A DNA stretch of 61,515 bases, taken from contig JAFXAQ010000001.1 of assembly GCA_017516925.1 (NCBI GenBank), forward strand, positions 1-61,515, read 5' to 3'. The first letter of the stretch is position 1. Every line of letters starts with the position of its first letter. A program made the position numbers and the translations under genes. The notes under the pieces are model-generated. The model was not told the DNA's origin, made no database searches, and saw only the letters and a list, made by a program, of their open reading frames with translations. Positions 52,830-61,506 of the stretch are shown here, one piece after another. The stretch comes from Oscillospiraceae bacterium (lineage in GTDB: Bacteria; Bacillota; Clostridia; Oscillospirales; Oscillospiraceae).

Positions 52830-55653
52830 ATTTCAGAAGGCGATTCAGATACTGTCCGGTATAGCTCTGCTCGACAGTTGAAACCTCCTCTGGCGTTCCG
52901 GTAGCCACCACATAGCCACCATCATCACCACCCTCAGGACCTAAATCAATAAGATAGTCTGCTGTTTTGATTACGTCCAGATTGTGCTCAATCACAAGAA
53001 CAGTGTTGCCTGCATCCACCAGCTTTTGCAGCACGTCAATCAACTTATGCACATCCGCTGCGTGTAAACCGGTGGTCGGTTCATCCAGAATATAGATGGT
53101 TCTTCCGGTAGATGTCCGGGCAAGCTCAGTAGCAAGCTTTACCCGCTGTGCTTCACCGCCGGACAGGGTTGTACTGGACTGTCCAAGCTTCACATAGCCT
53201 AACCCAACCTCTACCAGTGTCTGGGCCTTTCTGTGGATTTTCGGCAAATTCTCGAAAAATTCCATAGCCTCTTCCGCCGTCATATCCAAAACCTGCGCAA
53301 TATTCTTGCCCTTATACTGCACCTCCAGGGTTTCCCGGTTATATCGCTGCCCCTTGCAAACCTCACAGGGCACATATACATCTGCCAGAAAGTGCATCTC
53401 GATTTTCACCAATCCGTCTCCGCTGCAAGCCTCGCAGCGACCACCTTTAACGTTAAAGGAAAAACGACCGGGTCCATAACCACGCATTTTGGCATCGGCT
53501 GTGGATGCAAACAAATCACGAATATCGTTAAACAGACCTGTATAGGTAGCCGGATTGGAGCGTGGAGTGCGCCCAATCGGACTTTGGTCGATATCAATCA
53601 CCTTATCCAAATGCTCCATACCCTCAACACAACGACAGAATCCGGGGCGGGTGCGGGCATGGTTAAGCTTTGCCAAAAGGGTTTTATTCAACACCTCCCC
53701 CACCAAGCTGGACTTGCCGGAGCCGGAAACACCCGTAACACAGGCCAAGGTACCCAAAGGAATGGACACATCCACATTCTTCAAATTATTTTCCGTAGCG
53801 CCCCGCACGGTCAGCCGGTAGCCGTTTCCCTTGCGGCGGGATGAGGGTACCGGAATTTTCTTGAAGCCGGAAAGATACTGTCCTGTAATGGAATGGGGAC
53901 AGGAAATAATATCCTCCAATGAACCAGCAGCCACAATTTCTCCACCGTGACAGCCGGCACCGGGACCAACGTCCACAATATAGTCAGCCGCCCGCATGGT
54001 ATCCTCATCGTGTTCCACCACAATCAGGGTATTTCCAAGGTCACGAAGTCGTTTCAATGTCAACAGCAGTTTGTCGTTATCCCGCTGATGCAGACCGATA
54101 GAGGGCTCGTCCAGAATATACAGAACACCCATTAAGGAAGAACCGATTTGGGTAGCCAGTCTAATTCTCTGACTTTCACCACCGGAAAGCGTAGCAGAGC
54201 CCCGGCTAAGGGTCAAATACTGCAGACCCACATCCGACAAAAAGAGCAATCTTGCTTTAATCTCACGGACAATTTGCTGCGCAACCAGCGCCATATTGCC
54301 TTCCAGGTGCAGATTTTCCATAAATTCCAGCGCCTGACGAATGCTCATGCGGCAAAAATCCATAATGCCAATGCCACCAACGGTTACCGCACTTGCTATG
54401 GCAGAAAGCCGGTCACCATGACAAGCCGGACAAGGCGCCGTTGCCATACATTCTTCCAATTCCTTCCGTGCCGCATCAGACTGAGTTTCCCGGAAACGGC
54501 GGCTGATGTTGTTCAGAATCCCCTCAAAGGGCTGCTCCAGCACACCCATACCGTTTCCCCGGTTGTAGGTCATACGCAGTTTTTCACCCTTGGTGCCATA
54601 GAGTATGATATCCATCGCTTCTCTGGGCAAATTCTGTACAGGCTCTGTCAGGGAAAAATGGTATTTCTGGGAAAGCGCCTCAAAATACATCCTGAAGATA
54701 GAATCCGTTCTTGCATTATTCCATCCGGATGCCTGGATAGCGCCCTCAAAGATTGATTTTGTTTTATCCGGAATTACCAAATCTTCGTCAGCAATCAGCT
54801 GAAAACCCAATCCGGTGCAAGTTGGGCATGCACCATTTGGGTTATTGAAAGAGAACATTCTGGGCTCCAGCTCGGTGAGGCTGATACCGCAATCCTCACA
54901 GGCATAGTTTTGAGAGAAGCTGATTTCCTCATCGGTTGCCGGAAGCTGAATGGTTACAAGACCACCGGAATGCTGGCAGGCAGTTTCCACCGAATCCGTA
55001 AGACGACGGCGCTGACCTTCTTTCATAACCAATCGGTCAACCACCAGTTCAATGGTGTGCTTTTTATTTTTTTCGCAAGAAATCTGTTCACTTAAATCAT
55101 ACAAAATCCCGTCAACACGGACACGGGAAAAACCGGATTTCCGGGCATCCTCAAATACCTTCTGATGCTCGCCTTTTTTTCCACGGATTGTTGGAGAAAG
55201 AACAATAAACTTTGTACCCTCCCCTAAGGCTTCAATTCTGTCGACAATTTGGTCAATTGTCTGGCGGTTAATTTCTTTACCACACTCCGGACAATGCGGA
55301 ACACCTACACGTGCCCACAAAAGGCGAAGATAGTCGTAGATTTCCGTAACCGTGCCCACAGTGGAACGGGGGTTCTTAGAGGTGGTTTTTTGGTCGATGG
55401 AAATTGCCGGTGACAGACCATCAATGGAATCCACATCAGGCTTTTCCATTTGCCCTAAAAACTGACGGGCATAAGAGCTCAGGCTCTCCACATACCGCCG
55501 CTGCCCCTCAGCATAAATAGTGTCAAAAGCCAGACTGGACTTACCGGAGCCTGAAAGTCCTGTGAATACTACAAGCTTATCTCTTGGTATAGTCAAATCA
55601 ATATTTTTCAGGTTGTTTTCTTTGGCTCCCTGAATAGTAATTCGATCATTCAT
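52828..55653 (-). CDS. uvrA: Excinuclease ABC subunit A
   Basis: Damage-recognition ATPase of nucleotide excision repair, 941 residues. Two ABC ATPase heads: Walker [14 protein letters not shown] near the N-terminus and [13 protein letters not shown] in the second half, with signature LSGGE in both. Zinc cysteines are visible ([32 protein letters not shown]). ATG 55653 follows AGGG by 7 bases; the open frame runs upstream to 55776 over the promoter and is not coding. Confidence 0.97.
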   Translation of the reverse strand: MNDRITIQGAKENNLKNIDLTIPRDKLVVFTGLSGSGKSSLAFDTIYAEGQRRYVESLSSYARQFLGQMEKPDVDSIDGLSPAISIDQKTTSKNPRSTVGTVTEIYDYLRLLWARVGVPHCPECGKEINRQTIDQIVDRIEALGEGTKFIVLSPTIRGKKGEHQKVFEDARKSGFSRVRVDGILYDLSEQISCEKNKKHTIELVVDRLVMKEGQRRRLTDSVETACQHSGGLVTIQLPATDEEISFSQNYACEDCGISLTELEPRMFSFNNPNGACPTCTGLGFQLIADEDLVIPDKTKSIFEGAIQASGWNNARTDSIFRMYFEALSQKYHFSLTEPVQNLPREAMDIILYGTKGEKLRMTYNRGNGMGVLEQPFEGILNNISRRFRETQSDAARKELEECMATAPCPACHGDRLSAIASAVTVGGIGIMDFCRMSIRQALEFMENLHLEGNMALVAQQIVREIKARLLFLSDVGLQYLTLSRGSATLSGGESQRIRLATQIGSSLMGVLYILDEPSIGLHQRDNDKLLLTLKRLRDLGNTLIVVEHDEDTMRAADYIVDVGPGAGCHGGEIVAAGSLEDIISCPHSITGQYLSGFKKIPVPSSRRKGNGYRLTVRGATENNLKNVDVSIPLGTLACVTGVSGSGKSSLVGEVLNKTLLAKLNHARTRPGFCRCVEGMEHLDKVIDIDQSPIGRTPRSNPATYTGLFNDIRDLFASTADAKMRGYGPGRFSFNVKGGRCEACSGDGLVKIEMHFLADVYVPCEVCKGQRYNRETLEVQYKGKNIAQVLDMTAEEAMEFFENLPKIHRKAQTLVEVGLGYVKLGQSSTTLSGGEAQRVKLATELARTSTGRTIYILDEPTTGLHAADVHKLIDVLQKLVDAGNTVLVIEHNLDVIKTADYLIDLGPEGGDDGGYVVATGTPEEVSTVEQSYTGQYLNRLLK

Positions 55654-55687
55654 CAGCGCACCCTGCCTGTCAAAAATCTTATTTGTT

Positions 55688-55716
55688 ATTATACCACATA
55701 TCAGCAGGTTACACAA
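55688..55716 (-). promoter_or_regulatory. Promoter for uvrA
   Basis: On the minus strand TTGTGT (55716-55711), 17 bp, TATAAT (55693-55688). Confidence 0.72.
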
Positions 55717-55728
55717 GCTAAATTCTGC

Positions 55729-55758
55729 AAAAAACACCACCGTCAGGTGGTGTTTTTT
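55729..55758. terminator. Terminator overlapping the flavoprotein 3' end
   Basis: AAAAAACACCACC-GTCA-GGTGGTGTTTTTT. The last codons of the 55743-57320 gene are inside the stem. Confidence 0.82.
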
Positions 55759-57320
55759 ATAATTTCTTCCGCACATAAAATTCCATCAATGGACGCAGAC
55801 ATAATGCCACCTGCGTAGCCTGCGCCCTCCCCTGCCGGATACAGTCCGGAAAGGCTGACAGACTGTTTTTCCTCGTTGCGCACAATGCGAACCGGAGAAG
55901 AACTGCGTGTTTCCGGGGCAGTTAACACACCCCCCGGGTCAGCAAAGCCTCTTAGATTACGGTCCAGTTGAACAATCGCCTGCTTCAGCGGTTCTGTGAT
56001 TTTTTTGGGGAGAACATCGTGAAGGTCGCACCAGGTCACTCCGGGGCGGTAGGAGGGCTGAACGGTCCCAGGACCCACACTTGCCCTGCCGGACAAAAAG
56101 TCCCCCACAGTCTGGGCAGGGGCGCGGAAATTACCACCACCGGTCACAAAGGCCTTCGCCTCGATTTCCTCCTGCCATTTTACACCGCCCAAAGCGCCCT
56201 CATAAGGAAAGTCCTTTGGATTCAATGTCACAAGCAATGCCGAATTGGCATTCACACCATCCCGGTCTGCGTAGCTCATTCCATTTGTAACAACGCCGCC
56301 ATCTTCTGAGGCTGCGGCCACCACGTAGCCGCCGGGACACATACAAAAGGTATAAACCGTTTCATTATCCAAATGCTTCACCAGCTTATAATCTGCCGGT
56401 GGCAGGGCTGGGTTTTCAATGCCATACTGGGCGATATCTATGTTATTTTGCAGATGCTCAATACGAACACCCATTGAGAAAGGCTTCGCTTCCATCAGAA
56501 TATTCTCACCCTGGAGCATACGAAAGGTATCTCTGGCGCTGTGACCAATAGCTAAAATCACATGATTGCAAGCAATGAACTCTTGCTGTGTCCGGACACC
56601 GGAAATCCTTCCGTTTTCCTGCGTAAACCCAATCATCTGGGTATTAAAACGCACCTCACCGCCCAGAGAAATGATGGTCTTACGAATGTTTTGCACTACA
56701 TTCAACAACACATCCGTTCCCACGTGAGGTTTGGCGTCGAAGAGAATATCCTCTCTTGCGCCATGGGATACAAACTGTTCCAAAATCCAGCCAATCCTGA
56801 GATTATTCACACCAGTATTGAGCTTGCCATCAGAAAAAGTTCCTGCGCCGCCCTCGCCGAACTGAATATTGGTTTTTGTGTCCAATTCTCCAGTAGTAAA
56901 GAATTTTTCCACCATTTCAAAGCGGCTTTGAGCATCCGCACCACGCTCTAAAACCAAAGGCTTCAACCCAGCCATCGCAAGCACCAATGCCGCAAACATA
57001 CCGGCAGGTCCAAAGCCTACAACTACAGGTCGCAAAAGCGACTGACCGCTGGGTTTTGGAATTCGGTAGAAGGCTGTTGGCGCTATCTCTGCTCTTTTGC
57101 AGCCACTGCGGCGAATAATTTTTTCTTCGTTTCCCTCAACAGCTACCTCTATGGTATAGACAATACGCACATCCGGCTTTTTTCTTGCGTCTATGCTACG
57201 CTTTATGATTTTCAGATTGTGGATTTTAGAATTGGAGAGCTTCAGCATTTTTGCCGCCTCATAGCCAAGCTGGGCAATATTATGCTCCGGCGGCAGAGAG
57301 ATTTCCCGCAAGCGAATCAT
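55743..57320 (-). CDS. FAD-dependent dehydrogenase of the COG2509 type
   Basis: 525 residues. A small N-terminal domain (1-75, [24 protein letters not shown]) precedes the FAD domain with [45 protein letters not shown] and a C-terminal [22 protein letters not shown] complete the pattern seen in uncharacterised FAD-dependent dehydrogenases. No substrate is known for the family. Its start overlaps the end of the second BaiN-type gene by four bases, so the two flavoproteins are coupled. Confidence 0.9.
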   Translation of the reverse strand: MIRLREISLPPEHNIAQLGYEAAKMLKLSNSKIHNLKIIKRSIDARKKPDVRIVYTIEVAVEGNEEKIIRRSGCKRAEIAPTAFYRIPKPSGQSLLRPVVVGFGPAGMFAALVLAMAGLKPLVLERGADAQSRFEMVEKFFTTGELDTKTNIQFGEGGAGTFSDGKLNTGVNNLRIGWILEQFVSHGAREDILFDAKPHVGTDVLLNVVQNIRKTIISLGGEVRFNTQMIGFTQENGRISGVRTQQEFIACNHVILAIGHSARDTFRMLQGENILMEAKPFSMGVRIEHLQNNIDIAQYGIENPALPPADYKLVKHLDNETVYTFCMCPGGYVVAAASEDGGVVTNGMSYADRDGVNANSALLVTLNPKDFPYEGALGGVKWQEEIEAKAFVTGGGNFRAPAQTVGDFLSGRASVGPGTVQPSYRPGVTWCDLHDVLPKKITEPLKQAIVQLDRNLRGFADPGGVLTAPETRSSSPVRIVRNEEKQSVSLSGLYPAGEGAGYAGGIMSASIDGILCAEEIIKNTT

Positions 57321-58531
57321 AAGTTTTCCTTTCCGGCGCTAGAACCTGCTAAACAACCGGAGCTCCAAGCCCACTGCAGATTATAGCCCCCACAATCTCC
57401 ATCCACATCCAACACTTCTCCGCAGGCAAATAATCCGGGAACAAGCCTGCTTTCCATTGTTTCAGGATTAAAATCCCGGGTGTAGACACCCCCTGCAGTA
57501 ACCTGGGCGCAATCCATCCCCATGGGCTCATCCAATGGAATTTCAAAATTCTTTACCACAGAACATACGGCTTCAAGCGCTTCCGTTGACAACTCCCGAA
57601 TGGGGCTATCGCTTCGAATTCCAGCAGCCTTTGTCAGCACCCGTCCCAGACGATTATGGAGTATGCCGGTTAACAATTCTTCTGCCGGAAGCTCTGTCTC
57701 TTTACGTCGCAGCAATTCCTCCAGAAGCATCTGCGCAGACATCTCCGGCAAAAAGTCCAGCTTTGCCCTCCAGTTTCCAGGCCCATAGCACACATCACGA
57801 GACACCTCGAAAATCACAGGACCGGATAATCCATAATCCGTAAACTGAATTTCACCAACACTTTGGGAGAATATCGCTTCGTCTTTCAGTATCTCAACAG
57901 CACAATTGCAGCGCACACCCTTCAAAGCAGATACGCCCTTCCAGGCTGTTTTCAGCTGCACCAGCGCAGGACGGAGCCGGGTAGATTTGTGCCCCAGCCT
58001 TCCCAACAGCTTGTAGCCTGCCATAGAACCGCCCAGCTTAGTGCCGGCTAAACCTCCGCAAGCAACAACCACCCTATTACAGAAAACCGGTGCTTCCCCA
58101 TTGTCCACGATAAAACCGTTCTCACTTTTCACGATTTTCTGCACATCATAACCGTTGCAAAGTGTAATATTCGGCTTTTGCAGCGCAAACCGCAGCACAT
58201 CCACCACGGAATTTGCCTGGTCAGAATAGGGGTATACACGCCCGCTGGGTTCGCAAACCGTGTAAAGCCCAAGCGCCCTGAACCAGTTCAGGGTCTTTTC
58301 CGGAGACATTGCCCGCAGCGCAAACAACGGAAATTCCAAATCTTCTCCGTGGTAACCGCCATTCAATGCAAGCATATTCGACAGATTGCAGCGACCATTT
58401 CCGGATGCTAACAATTTTTTGCCCACCCTGGACTGCCGTTCAAAAATAATCACTTCATTATTCATATTTTGAGAGGCCGCAATTGCCGCAGCCATACCGG
58501 ATGCGCCACCGCCTATAATGCCAATAATCAT
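57317..58531 (-). CDS. HI0933/BaiN-family flavoprotein (second copy)
   Basis: 404 residues, paralogous to the protein at 1085-2329. The motifs are GIIGGGASGMAAAIAAS at the start, GKKLLASGNGRCNLSN, and a C-terminal DCGGYNLQWAWSSGCLAG. Sequence divergence between the two copies is substantial, so they probably act on different substrates. ATG 58531 is used; a GTG lies immediately before it and AGGTGA upstream fits either. It is coupled to the next flavoprotein gene by an ATGA overlap. Confidence 0.9.
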   Translation of the reverse strand: MIIGIIGGGASGMAAAIAASQNMNNEVIIFERQSRVGKKLLASGNGRCNLSNMLALNGGYHGEDLEFPLFALRAMSPEKTLNWFRALGLYTVCEPSGRVYPYSDQANSVVDVLRFALQKPNITLCNGYDVQKIVKSENGFIVDNGEAPVFCNRVVVACGGLAGTKLGGSMAGYKLLGRLGHKSTRLRPALVQLKTAWKGVSALKGVRCNCAVEILKDEAIFSQSVGEIQFTDYGLSGPVIFEVSRDVCYGPGNWRAKLDFLPEMSAQMLLEELLRRKETELPAEELLTGILHNRLGRVLTKAAGIRSDSPIRELSTEALEAVCSVVKNFEIPLDEPMGMDCAQVTAGGVYTRDFNPETMESRLVPGLFACGEVLDVDGDCGGYNLQWAWSSGCLAGSSAGKENL

Positions 58532-58594
58532 CACTTCACCTGCTTTCTGTTGACATTATAGCGCATAATGACCTGCGAAACAAGAAAAACTTCC

Positions 58595-58622
58595 TTGCAA
58601 AGATAAAATCCTATGGTATAAT
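58595..58622 (+). promoter_or_regulatory. Promoter for ylmH
   Basis: TTGCAA (58595-58600), 16 bp, TATAAT (58617-58622). The likely transcription start (about 58629) leaves an unusually short leader of roughly 11 bases before ATG 58640. Confidence 0.72.
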
Positions 58623-58639
58623 GGCTGGTGGTGAAACAA

Positions 58640-59422
58640 ATGAAAAGAGAAAACATCGATAAAATCGCCCAGACACAGGAAGATAAGATACTGCTTGCCA
58701 AGCTCTGGGACAAAATAAGCTCCGGAATTCATAAAAACATCCCGGTGAATACCTGCTTTTTATCCATAAGAGAGCAGGAAATAGCTCGCTTTCTCTTTGG
58801 AGATACAGAGGGGCTCTATTCCTTCGGCGGTTATGATGATGCGGAACGAAAAATGCTTGTGTATCTGCCGGACTATCTGGAGGAAGAAGCACTACCGGAT
58901 ACCGCAGCTCTGGCTTGCCTGAGAGCCACCTTTTATCAGGGTGACAGCCCGACACACCGTGACTTCCTCGGTGCGCTGACGGGTGCAGGAATCGCGCGAG
59001 AAGTCATAGGGGATATTCTGGTAAATAATGGGAGCTGCGATTTCTTTGTAACACAAGAGGTTGCCCCATTTGTGCTGCAGAACTTCGTTGGCGCAGGGCG
59101 CACTAAGGTGAAGTTGCAGCAAATTCCCCTATCGGATGTAGCCGTACCTAAGCCCGAAACGAAAGAAATCCGGGACACATTGCCCTCCCTACGGCTGGAC
59201 AGCGTAATTTCCGCCGGTTTTCGGGTCAGCCGCAGTGCAGCTGCGGAGTTTGTGATTGCTGGTCGCACAGCTATCAATGGTCTACCTTGCGAAAAACCGG
59301 ACAAGGTGATTGATGAAGGCGCTACAGTCAGTGTCCGGGGATTGGGAAAGATACAGTTAAAACTTGTCAACGGTCAAACAAAAAAAGGCCGTATTTCTGT
59401 GGTCATTGACCGCTATGTATGA
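58640..59422 (+). CDS. YlmH-type RNA-binding protein with S4 domain
   Basis: 260 residues. The N-terminal two thirds resemble YlmH (SIREQEIARFLFGDTEGLYSFGGYDDAERKMLVY). The C-terminal third is an S4 domain (about 185-245: LRLDSVISAGFRVSRSAAAEFVIAGRTAING). YlmH is linked in Bacillota to ribosome rescue and to the cell-division cluster. The ATG at 58640 fits the promoter; in-frame GTGs at 58628 and 58631 are at or before the likely transcription start. Confidence 0.9.
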   Translation: MKRENIDKIAQTQEDKILLAKLWDKISSGIHKNIPVNTCFLSIREQEIARFLFGDTEGLYSFGGYDDAERKMLVYLPDYLEEEALPDTAALACLRATFYQGDSPTHRDFLGALTGAGIAREVIGDILVNNGSCDFFVTQEVAPFVLQNFVGAGRTKVKLQQIPLSDVAVPKPETKEIRDTLPSLRLDSVISAGFRVSRSAAAEFVIAGRTAINGLPCEKPDKVIDEGATVSVRGLGKIQLKLVNGQTKKGRISVVIDRYV

Positions 59423-59431
59423 GGTGTTAAT

Positions 59432-59644
59432 ATGGATATGAATGCAGTCATTGCCAGAATTAACGAACTGGCGAAAAAGGCAAAAGCAGAAGGTCTGAAT
59501 GCAGAAGAGCTTGCCGAAAGGGATAAGCTTAGACGAATCTACATTGACTCTGTTAAAGCAAGCCTGACCGGTCAGCTGGATAACACATATCTTGTCAATC
59601 CCGACGGGTCTAAAGAAAAGCTTGAAAGAAAGCCCAAGTCTTGA
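59432..59644 (+). CDS. DUF896 small protein (YnzC-like)
   Basis: 70 residues of the DUF896/YnzC family: INELAKKAKAEGLNAEELAERDKLRRIYID, followed by VKASLTGQLDNTYLVNPDG. The family occurs widely in Bacillota, with a helical hairpin fold and no known function. GAGGTG lies upstream. It is 9 bp downstream of ylmH and so probably cotranscribed. Its stop codon overlaps the -35 box of tRNA-Ser. Confidence 0.93.
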   Translation: MDMNAVIARINELAKKAKAEGLNAEELAERDKLRRIYIDSVKASLTGQLDNTYLVNPDGSKEKLERKPKS

Positions 59645-59669
59645 CTTTTCAAGTCGAAGATGCTATGAT
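59641..59669 (+). promoter_or_regulatory. Promoter for tRNA-Ser(UGA)
   Basis: TTGACT (59641-59646), 17 bp, TATGAT (59664-59669). Confidence 0.8.
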
Positions 59670-59679
59670 TTCCCTGCAC

Positions 59680-59768
59680 GGAGAGTTGTCCGAGTGGTTT
59701 AAGGAGCTAGTCTTGAAAACTAGTGATACCGCAAGGTACCGTGAGTTCGAATCTCACACTCTCCGCCA
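59680..59768 (+). tRNA. tRNA-Ser (anticodon UGA)
   Basis: The acceptor GGAGAGT pairs with ACTCTCC, then G and an encoded CCA. The anticodon loop CTTGAAA gives anticodon TGA. The long variable arm is present. 89 nt, class II tRNA. Confidence 0.95.
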
Positions 59769-59803
59769 AAAAACCGGCAAGTTTCGACTTGTCGGTTTTT
59801 TAA
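59768..59803 (+). terminator. Terminator after tRNA-Ser(UGA)
   Basis: AAAAAACCGGCAAG pairs with CTTGTCGGTTTTTT, with one G-T pair. Confidence 0.88.
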
Positions 59804-59849
59804 TACCCCCTTGCAGTGGGTGAAATATTGCTCGACAATGTGAAAAAAC

Positions 59850-59878
59850 TTGCAATATTCAAGTCAGTACAATATAAT
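59850..59878 (+). promoter_or_regulatory. Promoter of the histidine phosphatase gene
   Basis: TTGCAA (59850-59855), 17 bp, TATAAT (59873-59878). AATATTGC at 59824-59831 and GCAATATT at 59851-59858 form a dyad overlapping the -35 box, which could be an operator. Confidence 0.65.
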
Positions 59879-59901
59879 TAGAATGAATATGAGGTGATAT
59901 T

Positions 59902-60618
59902 ATGCTTTTTTTCTATATCCGTCACGGAGACCCCGTATATAATCCGAATCAATTAACCCCCTTGGGTGAACGGCAAGCAGAGGCAGTTGCTAAACGCCTT
60001 TCACGCTACGGAATCGACAAAATCTACTCCTCCCCTTCCAACAGAGCCGTTCAAACCGCAAAACCCACCTGCGAAATCCTAAAGAAAGAAATGTCGCTCC
60101 TGGATTTCTCCGACGAAGCTCTTGCATATCAGGAATTTACCATATTGCAGGAAAACGGACGAAAAGAATGGGTTTTTGCAGCCAAAGAGATAAGGCGGCT
60201 GTTTCTGGACGAATCGGTAAGAAAGCTTGGTTTAGAATGGTATAACCATCCTGCATTTGCTGGTACACGCTACAAAGAAGGTATGGAACGAATCGGCGCC
60301 GCCTCGGATAAGCTGTTTGCCGAGCTTGGCTACGAGCACATTCCCGGAAGCGGGAGCTATAAAGCCGTTCGCCCCAACAATGATCGGATTGCCCTGTTTG
60401 CCCACGGTGGATTTGGGCGCGCCTTTATGAGCCATTTGCTGGACATCCCCTACCCTATGTTCTCCACCCATTTCGAGCTGGCGCACACAGGTATGACTGT
60501 GGTAGAGTTCAGGGACGAAGGCGGTATCGCTATCCCCAATGTTTTAACATACGGCTCAGACTCACACATATATAAAGAAGGTCTGCCAACCTTCCACTAC
60601 AACAGAATTCATTTCTAA
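59902..60618 (+). CDS. Histidine phosphatase family protein (phosphoglycerate-mutase-like)
   Basis: 238 residues. The catalytic RHG motif is near the N-terminus (FFYIRHGDPVYNPNQLTPLGERQAE), with the second histidine in LFAHGGFGR. SSPSNRAVQTAKPT is the conserved middle arginine region. The branch includes many small-molecule and regulatory phosphatases; substrate unknown. AGGTGAT upstream, single-gene unit ending in a terminator at 60623-60655. Confidence 0.92.
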   Translation: MLFFYIRHGDPVYNPNQLTPLGERQAEAVAKRLSRYGIDKIYSSPSNRAVQTAKPTCEILKKEMSLLDFSDEALAYQEFTILQENGRKEWVFAAKEIRRLFLDESVRKLGLEWYNHPAFAGTRYKEGMERIGAASDKLFAELGYEHIPGSGSYKAVRPNNDRIALFAHGGFGRAFMSHLLDIPYPMFSTHFELAHTGMTVVEFRDEGGIAIPNVLTYGSDSHIYKEGLPTFHYNRIHF

Positions 60619-60622
60619 AATC

Positions 60623-60655
60623 AGAAGACCGCCCAATGGGCGGTCTTCCGGTTTT
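60623..60655 (+). terminator. Terminator after the histidine phosphatase gene
   Basis: AAGACCGCCC-AAT-GGGCGGTCTT, then GGTTTT. Confidence 0.85.
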
Positions 60656-60762
60656 ACACCTTATCTTTTATCTCATTCCAAAGGTTTCTGAAATAGTGGT
60701 CAATACCTTCCATATTGGGATGCAAGCCGTAATCGGCAAAATATTCCATAAAGCGTAGAAAC
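60654..60762 (-). pseudogene. C-terminal remnant of an SGNH/GDSL-type hydrolase
   Basis: Reading the minus strand from about 60762 gives FMEYFADYGLHPNMEGIDHY and then FRNLWNEIKDKV before a stop at 60656-60654. The G-L-H-P-N motif followed by a helix is how SGNH hydrolases end (catalytic Asp-x-x-His block). There is no start, no upstream catalytic GDS block and an in-frame stop about 7 codons further up. It is the 3' scrap of a deleted gene. Confidence 0.65.
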
Positions 60763-60789
60763 AGAACAAGGAATTAGAACGAAATTCTC

Positions 60790-60818
60790 TTGACAAACAT
60801 CCTTGCCTATGCTAGAAT
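60790..60818 (+). promoter_or_regulatory. Promoter for tRNA-Ser(GCU)
   Basis: TTGACA (60790-60795), 17 bp, TAGAAT (60813-60818). Confidence 0.85.
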
Positions 60819-60846
60819 ACTTTGGCAAAGTAAATATCTTTCATTC

Positions 60847-60938
60847 GGAGTGATACCCAAGAGGCCGAAGGGGCTCCCCTGCTAAGGGAGTAGGCGGTCA
60901 AAAGCCGCGCGAGGGTTCAAATCCCTCTCACTCCGCCA
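60847..60938 (+). tRNA. tRNA-Ser (anticodon GCU)
   Basis: The acceptor GGAGTGA pairs with TCACTCC, then G and encoded CCA. The anticodon loop CTGCTAA gives GCT. Long class II variable arm. 92 nt. Confidence 0.95.
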
Positions 60939-60939
60939 A
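60918..60939 (+). repeat. Direct repeat copy 1: 3' end of tRNA-Ser(GCU)
   Basis: 22 bp spanning the T-arm, acceptor and CCA of the tRNA. It recurs exactly at 61088-61109. This is the form taken by attachment sites for tRNA-targeting integrases. Confidence 0.8.
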
Positions 60940-60973
60940 AAACAAGACCACCCATCGGGTGGTCTTGTTTTTG
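60938..60973 (+). terminator. Terminator after tRNA-Ser(GCU)
   Basis: AACAAGACCACCC-ATC-GGGTGGTCTTGTT with a following T run. Confidence 0.9.
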
Positions 60974-61012
60974 GTATCGGTATTTATGTGAGAGGGATAT
61001 GAAAGATTAAAT

Positions 61013-61082
61013 GCAATGCGGACGAGCGTTGCCCGCTGCGGCTGGACGCAGCGGAACATTTATTTTCGCTGAAAGCGAAAAT
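61013..61082. other. Three back-to-back perfect hairpins between the tRNA 3'-end repeats
   Basis: GCAATGC/GCGTTGC (61013-61032), CCGCTGCG/CGCAGCGG (61033-61054) and ATTTTCGCT/AGCGAAAAT (61062-61082) follow one another with almost no spacers. No coding frame crosses them convincingly. They may be a small structured RNA, a repeat unit or a remnant recombination site. Nothing else is seen in 60974-61087 except an inverted copy of the tRNA 3' core at 60988-60998. Confidence 0.5.
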
Positions 61083-61087
61083 GCAAA

Positions 61088-61109
61088 CAAATCCCTCTCA
61101 CTCCGCCAA
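61088..61109 (+). repeat. Direct repeat copy 2: duplicated tRNA-Ser 3' end
   Basis: Exact 22-bp copy of 60918-60939, ending in CCGCCAA, with no tRNA body upstream of it. It looks like the distal attachment site of an integrated element, now only about 150 bp from the tRNA. Confidence 0.75.
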
Positions 61110-61111
61110 CG

Positions 61112-61148
61112 AAATCCGGTTAGGAAATTAGTCCTGACCGGATTTCTT
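61112..61148 (+). terminator. Terminator-like hairpin
   Basis: AAATCCGGTTAGGA pairs with TCCTGACCGGATTT (one mismatch), then CTTATTT. Confidence 0.7.
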
Positions 61149-61228
61149 ATTTATATTTGCAATTTTCTTGTGAGAACTTTAATCTTTCTCTTGGCTTTCT
61201 CAAAAAAGTGTAAAGACTCTTTTTCCAA

Positions 61229-61257
61229 TTGACATTTGCATCGTATTCGTGTATACT
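61229..61257 (+). promoter_or_regulatory. Promoter upstream of the cobalamin riboswitch
   Basis: TTGACA (61229-61234), 17 bp, TATACT (61252-61257). Confidence 0.82.
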
Positions 61258-61278
61258 GTCCTTGAAAGTAAATATTCC

Positions 61279-61460
61279 GTTTAAGTGCTTGTGGATGTGG
61301 TAACAGCACCGCAAGAGAATAGAAAACCGGGTGTGAATCCCGGACGGTACCGCCACTGTATGCGTGGAGGCACCCACATTTGACGAAAGTCGGTCATTGG
61401 AGAAATCTGAGAAGGCTGTGTGGGAGCTTATGATGCGTAAGTCAGGAGAACTGCTTAAAT
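61279..61460 (+). promoter_or_regulatory. Cobalamin (adenosylcobalamin-type) riboswitch
   Basis: P1 is formed by TTTAAG (about 61280) and CTTAAA (about 61453). The core signatures are there: GAATCCCGGACGG, the CCGCCACTGTATG segment that forms the conserved core, GAAAGTCGGTC, and the B12 box GTCAGGAGAACTGC near 61441-61454. It lies behind a good promoter. The controlled gene is beyond the window; genes of this kind are usually cobalamin synthesis, B12 transport, or B12-independent isozymes. Confidence 0.9.
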
Positions 61461-61470
61461 GAGGTGAAAA

Positions 61471-61506
61471 CACAAGGATCTGCAAGTACGGGTTCTGTGG
61501 TTTTTT
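61471..61506 (+). terminator. Probable attenuator hairpin of the cobalamin riboswitch
   Basis: CACAAGGATC and GGTTCTGTG pair with G-U wobbles and a bulged A around TGCAAGTACG, followed by T6. It lies directly after the B12 box, as expected for transcription-termination control. Confidence 0.6.
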
